Of a stretch of 64,000 nt of DNA, positions 55,344-64,000 are shown in pieces (position 1 is the first letter of the stretch; every line of letters starts with the position of its first letter). The translations under genes and the position numbers were made by a program. Under the pieces are notes generated by a model. It ran no database searches. It was not told the origin of the DNA and saw only the letters and a list, made by a program, of their open reading frames with translations. This DNA comes from Phaffia rhodozyma (Eukaryota; Basidiomycota; Tremellomycetes; Cystofilobasidiales; Mrakiaceae), in NCBI GenBank assembly GCA_014706385.1, contig JACGZH010000008.1, positions 620,001-684,000 on the forward strand, given 5' to 3'.

Positions 55344-58300
55344 ATGGCTTACCGAGCCCAACCCCAGTTCGACGAGTCCGTACAGAATCTTGCCGGACCA
55401 TACAATTCCTCCTCTGGAGGTTATCATTCGGGTGAGTTTTATCAAGAGCCACTTCGAATTCGAGGTGGAACCGGTGAGTTTTTGTACTAAATAGAAAGGA
55501 CGACGTGTGGCTCGCTTGGCGACCTCTATCTTTTACTTCTCGTACCTCTTTCTTGCTTGCTTGCTCGCTCGTTTTCTCTTTCCTCCCTCAATGTCACTCA
55601 GAAAACGAGATTTGTACACCTCTCCAGTCTCGATCTTCGTTTACACTCGTCTACTCTTTCTATCTTTCTCTTTTCTCTTCTTCTTTCTTATCACTCTTAT
55701 CTGCTCTGAGTCGCCAAGTCAACGTCTAGAAACCTCCGTGATGCTGTATTTAACACCGCACGTATAGTTGCTGACTCTGCATTTTGCTTACTGTTTTTCG
55801 CCCCTGCATTCTTCCCCTCTGGCCACGCCGCGGAAAAAAAAGGAGATTATGGTTACACCCAACCTGGTGCATCCAGTGGATACGCCGCTCCTGCCAAGAA
55901 GAAACGATCCAAATGGCTCACGGTGTTTACACCGATCTTGATTGTCGCCATCATCGTCGGTGCAATCGTTGCCGGGGTGGTCGTCTCAAAGAATAATAAG
56001 AAGGCTAGTACGGCGAACGATACGTCGTCTGGTTCTTCAGGCTCCTCGGCTTCTGGAACTGCTTCAAAGACTACTACTGGAAAATCAACGGCCACTAAAT
56101 CTGGTACAGCTACCGTCCAAGGCTTGGCCAGGATCGCCACCGCCACCGATTCGTTCTATCTGCCCGTCTACCCTTCTACGGTGAGTAGTTCGTTTCTAGG
56201 CGTATACTCGTGACAAGCCAGCTAATTTATTGTGCATGCTCGGGTTGCTCTCCTTGAATATCAGACCAACACTGCACTTTATGTGTCCCCTACAACATCT
56301 GCGGTCGCGAGCCGAACATGGCCTTCGGACACGGCGTCTGTCTCGACGTCGAGTCCTCGATCGCACCCTCGATTGATTGCGCCACAATACAAGTGGGACG
56401 GGCTGGCCACTCTGATTGCGAACGACGAGTATCTTGCCGGTTGGAACGAAACAATCTTTGGTAACGCAACGGCTAACTACGAAAGTGCCTCGATCACCTA
56501 CCAGGAGGACGGTGGATTGACTGGTTCGGGTGTACTTGATGTTGCTCGAGAGTTGAAGGTCCGAGTGAAGAACTGGGCCTACGCCTACAGGATGACGAAC
56601 GACACAAAGTGGCTCGACCGAACGTGGACCGAGTTGAACGTTGCGATGGGGAACAATGCGGATATTCCATTTGGAAACGGTACAGCCAGATGGAATGCTG
56701 CTCATTTCCTTGATCTCGCCGAGTTTACGTCCGCATTTGCAGTCGCTTACGATTGGATGTACGACGGCTGGACGGATGACCAAAAAACAACAATTCGAAC
56801 GGCGATCGTGGAGAATGGGTTGGACTACTGTGTGAATGCGTTCGGCAGTGAGAGTTACAGCTGGTGGACGTCTGTGAACGGAAACTGGAACTGTGTGTGT
56901 AACGCCGGTTGCACGATGGGTGCCCTTGCCATCCTTGGGGATGATACAACCGGACAGGCACAGGCAGTCTTGGACAAGACGATCACGAACGCACAGTCGA
57001 ACTGCGCGAATGCAGTCTACCCTGATGGAACCTGGACCGAGGGCCCGAACTATTGGTAGGTTTTCAATCAAGAAAACAGAGATGTAGCTTTCCCGGAGAT
57101 GCTGACCTGGATATTCTCTATGTAGGTACTTTGGAACAACCGGATTTGCTGAGATGGCTTCTGCCTTGACCACCGCGTATGGAAGCGACCAGGGCTTGTT
57201 GAGCGCGAACGAAAACTTCTACCTCACTGGAACGTACCACATGTACGTTCAAGGAATGACCTCATTGTTTAACTACAACGATCACGGACCGAACAAGTAA
57301 GTCGATTTCCAGATTCTATGAAGTCCAGGCTCGCCCTTGCTAGACGCTAATCGAAAATCATTAATCCGATAGGTACTCTGCCAACGCCAACTCTCTGCTG
57401 TTCATGGGAAGCGCGTACAAACTTCCCCGATTGACGCTCTACCAGCGAGAGCAATACGATGCATCCGAGCCATTCGGTGTGTTCTACTATGATCCTACCG
57501 CCACGGGTGCCTGGTGGGATGGGCTTCCTTACGACCGACATTTCACCAACGGAGTTGATGATTGGGCATCGATGAGGAACTCGTGGACGGATAACAACGG
57601 GATTTACGTTGGAATGAAGGCCGGAAACATGACCGGTCATCAGACTCATGGGGATATTGTGAGCTTGCTTTGTTTACTATCTCTGGGCGGGACGAAAGTA
57701 TCTGGGTCAAGGTATGAAGAGACTAACTTGTGGGCATGCTGTTTCTTCTCCTTGTCTCTTGTAGGACGCCGGAGACTTCGTATTTGACGCAATGGGCGTC
57801 CGATGGGCTGGAGATCTCGGTTCTGGAAACTATCTCTCCACCGGCTACTTTTCTTCTGAGGTGAGTCTCAAGGCTTTCTTCTCACTTCTGCCTGAGGAAG
57901 CTTATATGACTATCACACTTAAGAGAAAAGAGCGCTGACTCGCGCTCCGACTTTCTGTTGGAAAACTAGGCCGAAGACTCTCAACGGTGGCTTTACTACC
58001 GAAAGCGAACAGAGGGACAGAACACTATTGTATTGGACTATCTGAACCAAAACGTCGCCACTTTGCCTACTACAACTTTCGGAACTACGAACGACACTCA
58101 GGGTTCTTCGACGGTTGCCACTCTTGACTCAAATTCTGCTGCATACTTCACGATGGATCTTACTACGGCCTACAACGGGACGTCGATTGAACGAGGAGTC
58201 AGGTTGTTGAACGACCGAAAGCAAATGTTGATTCAAGATGAAATCAATGCGCCAGGAGCGACCAACATTCAGTGGCGGATGCACACCAACGCTACCGTAA

Positions 58301-58638
58301 GTATAAGCTCCGATGGGTTGACGGCGACGTTGACGCTTCAGGGGAAGACTTGCGAAGTAAAGATCGTGAGCCCTTCTACCGGAGCGACGTTCTCGCCCAT
58401 GGACCCTACGAGGTTCTCGTCCGACCCGCCGTTGCCGGCCCAGCTGACATTCGATGGCGTGTTGGAGGAAGGGGATCAACCGAACACGGGCGTGACGGTG
58501 CTGGCAGTGAGTCTGCCCGGCGGTGAGTACTCGCTCCAGGTGCTGTTTAATCCCCAGTGGGATGGCTCTAGCGCGAGTGACTTTGTGACGCCGTCGAATG
58601 TGACGCTGGAGAACTGGTCGACGACTTCTCACAACTAG
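55344..58638 (+). CDS. Membrane-anchored heparinase II/III-like protein
   Basis: The fold class cleaves acidic polysaccharides by beta-elimination; fungal members lack a defined substrate. The start MAYRAQPQFDES opens a cytosolic segment of about 50 residues (YGYTQPGASSGYAAPAKKK), then one helix (LIVAIIVGAIVAGVVVS) makes it type II. A Ser/Thr/Gly linker follows, then an all-alpha toroid (YKWDGLATLIANDEYLAGWN, NAAHFLDLAEFTSAFAVAYD, TWTEGPNYWYFGTTGFAEMA) and the C-terminal beta-sheet region. The region equivalent to the catalytic His/Tyr site reads GHQTHGDIDAGDFVFDAMGV followed by RWAGDLGSGNY. Many N-X-S/T sequons fit a Golgi or cell-surface face. The first intron (55432-55841) is unusually long at ~410 nt. 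It lies next to a chitin deacetylase, so a wall or capsule role is plausible but inferred. Confidence 0.8.
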
Positions 58639-59480
58639 TGGCGCTGCCTCAGTGTCTTCTTCCCCTTTTCTTGTTTTTCTTTTTCTCCCCTTCTTTCTTT
58701 GCTGCCTTCCTACATCTTTCCCCCCTCTGTTACATTGGTCTTGGTGGGAAACCGGCCTCTTGGCCTATCACGCTCTTTTACCCGTCTTCATCTCCAGGTC
58801 CTCCTTGAACTTTTACGAGTATTTTTCTTTCTGGTCTTTACCTCTCTTTCCCTGCTACCATTTTCCATATCTACTATCAACGGACACTTTTATGTGCATG
58901 TGCTTGTGCGTGTGTGTGTGTGTGTGTAAGCAAACCCCTGAAGACGACGATTCCAAGCGAACCGAACGACAGTGACAGACCGGAGTGCGAAGCGTTTGCA
59001 GGCGGCCAAAAATAGACTGCGGCTCGGCTCTGATGAAGTCTATTTTTAGATACAGTCTATCTCTATTCATCCCGGCCCTCCTGTCCTAATAAGCTTCCTT
59101 CATTGTTTTTCTCGTTATCCTTCTCGTTTGCTTTCTTCCATCGTCGTTCGTTTCGGTATACCATCGACAACGACAGCATCGACAAGCAGGCCTTCACTCT
59201 TTTCATTCGGTTTGTGTGGCGTACTTGCTTCAATGTCATTTATGTGTGTTTGTTCTTCAGTGCATCTAGGGCTGACCTGGTTGATCTATCTTGCCGTATG
59301 ATTTCTCTCGGCCGGCTCGTGTCTTTTTTTTTTCCTCTCCCCCCTCTCTCCTCTTCTTCTCTAACTTCTTCACACACCCTATTGTGAAAACTCGAGAAGA
59401 CAACGCTCTTTTCTTGTTTCTTTCTTGTTTCCCCCTCTTCATCCCCTTCTTCTTCCTGTTATCATCCACCGCTACTTTCC
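58639..59480. other. Intergenic region, tandem wall-related genes
   Basis: About 840 bases, CT-rich in long stretches, with a (GT)n microsatellite at about 58908-58928. It should contain the heparinase-like 3' UTR and the chitin deacetylase promoter. No supported gene. Confidence 0.5.
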
Positions 59481-61659
59481 ATGATGTACACAGCTGCTGT
59501 CGCTCCGACCACCCTTCTTCTCGCCTCGCTGGCGCTACTACCAGCCACCGTAGTGAGCGCTTGCTCGAACGAGGTTAGAGGTCAAGCACTCGCCAGAAGG
59601 AATGCCCAGAGGGCAGCCGAACAGACAGGCTCTCTCGTTAAGAGGGCCACGGCTGACAGTTGGGAGGACTGGGCAAAGTTGCTTGGTTCGTTCCGCGTTC
59701 TTTCTCTCTTTGAACTTGGTCTTGCCTTTTCTTTTCTTTGCGTGTTGACCTTCTTTTGCGATTGTTGTTATTCCTGTCCTCGTCCTGACTGCACCTTATC
59801 CCACTTTCACAGATCCTGCTGAGGAATGTACCGCGTACTCTTACGCTCCTGTCACCTCAGCCATTTCTGACTTCCCAACTATCTGGGACACCGCATCGAT
59901 CGTCTCGACAGATACCGATGCACTCACCTTGTTCAATCAGATCAACGCCACCCTCCCAACAACAATCTCCCCACATGGTACCCTCAACGGAGACTTTTCG
60001 TCCTTCACTCCATCTTACGTCGGTACTGGCGACCCGGCCTGTTGGTGGACGTTCAACGGATGCACTACTCCTAAATATCAGTACCTGGTTGACCGAAACG
60101 TCACAGACTATATCACCGTACCCGAACCAAACACCTTCGGTCTCGGTTTCGATGATGGACCAAACTGTACCCACAACGAGTTTTACAACTTTTTACAGGA
60201 CAAGAACGAAACTGCCACCATGTTCTACATCGGATCAAACGTGTTGGACTGGCCGTTGCAGGCCCAGCGAGGTTACCACGATGGCCACGAGATCTGCGTA
60301 CACACCTGGTCCCACCAGTACCTCACCGCCATGACGAACGAGCAGGCCTTTGCCGAGCTTTACTACACTCTCAAGGCCATCAAGCTCGTTATCGGTGTGA
60401 CCCCGAGTGAGTCCTTCTTTTTTCTCCCTATTTCTCTTGTTTCCCCTGTAAATTTCTGGTCAACTTTCTCAACTCAAACTGTGTCTTCTCGGGTAGCTTG
60501 CTGGAGAGCTCCATTCGGAGATGTCGATGATCGAATCAGAACTATCGCCTACGGATTGGGTCTTCAAAAGTGGGTCATTCCTTCTCTTTAGTCTTTCCTT
60601 ATCCTCATGTTATCTATTGATCTCTTGCTCATCGCGTTTTACACTGTCCTCTTGCTACAGCATTATGTGGGAGGAGGATACTGACGACTGGAAGGTTGGA
60701 ATCAAGTAGGTTCTTTTCTCTCTCTCTTTCGTTTCCAAGGCGGGCTCGGAACTAGTATACACCCGGCCCTTTGTAATTAAGACTGACTACTCTCTCCTGG
60801 CCTGTCCATATTCTCATCAACTTTCCTTTCATCTCTCCTTTGTTCTCTCTCCTCTGGGATTTGGCCCCTCTAGCAACATCACCCTAGCGGACGTCCAACA
60901 GAACTATCAGGATGTCATGGATAAGGCCGGAAACGGAACGTACGACACTAAAGGTGTCATTGTTCTCACTCACGAGATCAACAACACCACCATGCGTGTG
61001 TCCCTCGGCTTTATGTTCTTCTTTCTCCCTTCTCTCGTTTCCTTCCGTCTTCAGTCTCCGGCAAGGCAAGGCTGACGATCATACCTTTTCAAATGCACAT
61101 CTACAGAGATTTTCATGGAGAACTATGACAAACTCAAGGCCGCATTCAAGGTGAGTTTCTTGATAAATGTGAAGCCTCGATCATAGCTTATTTGTTCAAT
61201 GTCATGCTATGCAAAATCCCGAACCACCTATTCCAACAGTACATCACTCCTGTTTGGACGGCGTACAACAAGACCCAGATCTACACGGAGTCCAACGCTA
61301 CCGATGCCGTTGTATGCTTCTCTCCTTTCTTTTACTTTCCCCCTTTTCTCTCTTCTTCATTGTTACTCACCCCTCTTTTCCCTTCTCTCCATTGCTACTA
61401 GCCCTTTGCGCAATATGTTGATGCTGAAGGTACTTCCGTCTCTGTCACCTCGACTTCGACTTCGACTTCGCCCGCCGCCGCCGCTTCTGGTTCTTCTGCC
61501 ACCTCCACCGGTTCCGCTACCGCCAAGGCTAGCAGCTCGGCCGCCGCTGCTTCTGCAACGACAAAGGCGTCTGCAGGTGATCGAACAGTTGGTTCAACAT
61601 TCGGCTGGAAAGCTCTTGTGGCTCTCGTCGGTGTGAGCATGGTCGCCACTAGGCTATGA
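59481..61659 (+). CDS. Chitin deacetylase, GPI-anchor type (CE4)
   Basis: Removes acetyl groups from wall chitin to make chitosan. The N-terminal signal peptide (VAPTTLLLASLALLPATVVSA) precedes a propeptide-like basic segment and the NodB domain. CE4 motifs in order: TFGLGFDDGPNC with the metal Asp, HTWSHQYLT with two metal His, WRAPFGDVDDR, IMWEEDTDDW, and VIVLTHEINN with the final His. A Ser/Thr/Ala-rich stalk (VTSTSTSTSPAAAASGSSAT) leads to a hydrophobic end (WKALVALVGVSMVATRL), typical of a GPI signal. Two in-frame ATGs start the gene; the first is used. Multiple N-glycosylation sites are present. Short introns split the catalytic domain at 60408-60496 and several later points. Its GPI anchor would depend on the Gpi2-containing complex encoded in this window. 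Confidence 0.95.
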
Positions 61660-62357
61660 GCCTTGGTCGTTTTCAACCTCTCTTCTTCATCTGTTTTCGT
61701 CTGCATGATACCCCCCTTCAGAAGGGTTACCATTTCTTTCCTTCCGTTCTTCCTCTCCCTCTTTTTTCTTTTGTCTTCCTCTTTTGTCGTATATTAAGCA
61801 ATGGACTTTTTCTTTCCTTATTCCTTTCAAACCATTATCTCCTTTCTTTCTTCTTTCCTTTCATCTCGACCATCACATCCCTTTCGCGTCCCCCGAAGTT
61901 ACTCACAATCACTCGATAATCCCTTCCATCCCCTTGTCATGCTTATATATAAAATCAAGACATGCTTCATTCGCTCTGTCCTGTTCTCATGGCATTGTTC
62001 ATTCGATCCCCTCGTCTTCGTCTTTTCTGCTCTATACCTTGCAATCAATATTCATCGTCAGTGGGCGCTTGGCCGAAGCCTGAGGTCTGCGGGATCCACC
62101 TGTTCTTGCGCTTTCCTCGATTTCTTCTTCTTCTTTCTTCCATCAAGCATCGTCTTTGCTCAGGACCAGAGTGTTTTGCTACACGGGTCCAGATTGTCAA
62201 CAAGAACAAAGAAGAAGAAAAGACAAGACAGGAAAAAGAAAGGAGAAGACAAAGAACTTTCTACATTGGCTTGAACACTTTCTATCTTTTCTACTTGGTC
62301 AAGCACCTTTCTCGGGTCGTCTGGGGTCACGAAAACAGGTGATACGAGTACCGCACA

Positions 62358-62388
<31 letters not shown>

Positions 62389-62987
62389 CGAAAGAATATG
62401 CATACTTAGGGAGACAGCCGAAGTCGGGCATTACGTCAGTCGCAAACGACTGATTTGATGTTTTCCAAACAAGTTCCCGCGCGCGCTTTGCGATCAATCG
62501 CGGGGGGAAGGAGACGGAAAGATACACCGTGAATCTGGGGTTTCTTTTCTTTTCTTTCTCCGTCATTCCAGTCAGGATATATGAACCAAGATCTGGTTGA
62601 GAGGAACAGAGTAGATATCAGGCCATAGTCCGTCCCTTTGGATTTGTCCTCTTTCCCTTTTTCATATGTCCGTTAGCATCAGAGAGATGGAAGAGGAAAA
62701 GATGTTACCAAGCTTAGGATCCGTCAAGGTGATACTCACATGGATACTCGGCGTTGTGTATAATTTCGTGCGGATGCGCGTACGTGTCGAACACAAGTTT
62801 TGGACCAGAGCATTGCATCGTGTGATGTAAGAACGAACATGGAAAGGCAAGGACATCGATCATTGTAATGAATTTTACAAAGTAACAGAGGCAGACTATC
62901 AAGACAACACGTAAAATCAAAAAAAGGAGAAGAGTGAAGAGACCTCAAGAAAATAACCCCAAATAAAGAGAAAGACAGAGAAGCACT
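61660..62987. other. Convergent intergenic region
   Basis: About 1.3 kb after the chitin deacetylase stop. It contains CT-rich sequence, low-complexity open frames and a CA/TA microsatellite at 62357-62389. No frame shows a recognisable domain. A CGCGCGC patch lies near 62480. Confidence 0.45.
62357..62389. repeat. Compound (CA)n(TA)n microsatellite
   Basis: A run of CA dinucleotides passes directly into TA dinucleotides, about 33 nt in all. Intergenic; likely variable in length. Confidence 0.9.
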
Positions 62988-63881
62988 CTACAACAGATAC
63001 AGACAGTGGTAAATAAGCATGAAGAGAAGAACAAAAGCAAGAAAACCGACACTAAACACGTCTTCGTCCTTTCTGTTCATCCCGAGCACAGATAGATCAG
63101 ACTCGACTTCCATATAGGTAACCGAATGAGTGATCGGCGGGAGGATCTGATCTGGCTTGTGCACCGGCCGGGAAGACGAGCCAGCCTCGAGAGTGTTCTT
63201 CAATGACCGGCGAGACGATGCCCGCTTATGACGATCACAATAGAGTCTGGCTGACTCAACGTGTTTGACCCAAGCTTCAACAGACCCGATGTATTCTTTG
63301 TCAGCTACCGGTCTCGCCCGCTGCTGAGAGAGAGCCGTCGGTCGTCGATGTTCCGACTTGTAAAGCTCCATACAACTTGACCCAGACTTTGCCGAGGCCC
63401 ATTGAATAGAAGGAGAAGGTTGAGAGGTTATCTTGGGCGAGACACATAGCGAATACTTCGCCCTCTTAGCCAATCGAGACGACTCTCCAGAAGGCTTGTC
63501 TAACGATGAATCTTTGAACCCACTGTACTCGGAAACGTCCTCCATCTGCGAAGTGACCGATTTAGTGGCCAAGAGGAACATATCAACAGAGTCGATGTAG
63601 AGATCAGACTCGGTCGGCTGCCGAGCACGTTTGCCCAGCAAGGGTGATGTCGTCGGCGAGGATTCAAGAAACTTAGAGGAGGGTGAAGAAAGAAGAGGCA
63701 CAGTAGGAGACACGCAGGAAAGCCGCCTTTGCGGCCACTCCAGCTCTCCGAGAATGAGCCTTCCTTCCACTCTTGGGTTCCTGTGAGACCTGGACGGAGC
63801 TCGACAAGTTGCAAGTTGCTCTCGGCTGACCGTCCTCGTCCGGCTCGCTATTACGGCAAACGAAAAGAAGAAGGTCAGCAT
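62988..63881 (-). CDS. Hypothetical tail-anchored protein (5' end uncertain)
   Basis: An open frame of about 297 codons from the first ATG (63881); the frame itself extends further upstream from a TTG, so the true start or an upstream exon is uncertain, and the gene may continue past the window. I recognise no family. The body is Ser/Arg/Pro-rich and mostly disordered, with a pattern that appears twice: DLYIDSVDMFLLATKS and EYIGSVEAWVKHVESARLY, suggesting a short repeated helix. The C terminus is a clear hydrophobic anchor (VGFLAFVLLFMLIYHCLYLL) with no lumenal tail, as in tail-anchored membrane proteins. A second hydrophobic stretch right after 63881 may be an intron read as coding. Moderate confidence that the 3' part is real. 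Confidence 0.45.
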   Translation of the reverse strand: MLTFFFSFAVIASRTRTVSREQLATCRAPSRSHRNPRVEGRLILGELEWPQRRLSCVSPTVPLLSSPSSKFLESSPTTSPLLGKRARQPTESDLYIDSVDMFLLATKSVTSQMEDVSEYSGFKDSSLDKPSGESSRLAKRAKYSLCVSPKITSQPSPSIQWASAKSGSSCMELYKSEHRRPTALSQQRARPVADKEYIGSVEAWVKHVESARLYCDRHKRASSRRSLKNTLEAGSSSRPVHKPDQILPPITHSVTYMEVESDLSVLGMNRKDEDVFSVGFLAFVLLFMLIYHCLYLL

Positions 63882-64000
63882 GATGAGGTTGGTCACTAGA
63901 GAGAAAGATACGTGAAGGGGCAGCCGAAGAAAAAATATGTACAAGTAGCAGTTGAGACAGCCAGGGACTTAGAGGAAAGATCATTGAAGGAAACATTCTC

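Noticed and set aside
56196..57173. 325-codon minus-strand open frame
   Set aside because: It is the antisense shadow of the heparinase-like exon, which has domain motifs and proper splice sites.
1..64000. Transposable elements, CRISPR arrays or a secondary-metabolite cluster
   Set aside because: No reverse transcriptase, transposase, integrase, long terminal repeat, spacer array, polyketide synthase or NRPS motifs were seen in any frame.

Overview
The window is about 64 kb of nuclear DNA from an intron-rich fungus, most likely a basidiomycetous yeast. Introns are short (mostly 50-120 nt), GT-AG, and interrupt nearly every gene, up to 21 times. Very short exons (3, 6, 8, 9, 12 and 17 nt) occur. 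The gene set (xylosylphosphotransferase-like Stealth protein, GPI-type chitin deacetylase, glyoxal oxidase, G-protein beta subunit with basidiomycete features) fits a Tremellomycete; Cystofilobasidiales such as Phaffia would fit, but that placement is inference. I see no prokaryotic features, no convincing tRNA or rRNA, no CRISPR array and no intact transposon. I assembled splice models by hand; for ten genes the exon lengths sum to a multiple of three and restore family motifs.

Layout, left to right: the 3' end of a 4-coumarate-CoA-ligase-like enzyme; a secreted glyoxal oxidase (22 exons); a disordered orphan protein (minus); a short-chain dehydrogenase; a probably N-myristoylated DUF4097-like protein; coatomer gamma SEC21 (minus) divergent from a TMEM115-like Golgi protein; G-protein beta subunit convergent with syntaxin SED5 (minus); SLX9; GPI2/PIG-C; CBF5 (minus) divergent from RPL22; an FHA-domain Chk2/Rad53-like kinase convergent with an XPT1-like Stealth phosphotransferase (minus); secreted trehalase (minus); a GT17 glycosyltransferase (minus) divergent from a tail-anchored fatty aldehyde dehydrogenase; a PXA-domain protein (minus) divergent from an MFS transporter; a membrane-anchored heparinase II/III-like protein; a chitin deacetylase; and the 3' part of an unknown tail-anchored protein (minus).

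Two functional themes recur. One is the secretory pathway and cell surface: COPI coat, Golgi SNARE, TMEM115, GPI-anchor synthesis, Golgi glycosyltransferases, and the secreted or anchored wall enzymes they would process. The other is ribosome biogenesis: SLX9, CBF5 and RPL22, the last two sharing one short bidirectional promoter.

The most interesting non-coding signal is a degenerate repeat built on TTTGTAGT, five copies in 167 bp between SEC21 and TMEM115 and two more between SED5 and SLX9. The most interesting gene-structure signal is a set of micro-exons that encode catalytic motifs, including a 6-nt exon completing the Asn-Asp-Asp motif of the Stealth protein and an 8-nt exon encoding the Asp-Leu-Lys of a kinase catalytic loop. 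No clearly new multi-gene system was found.
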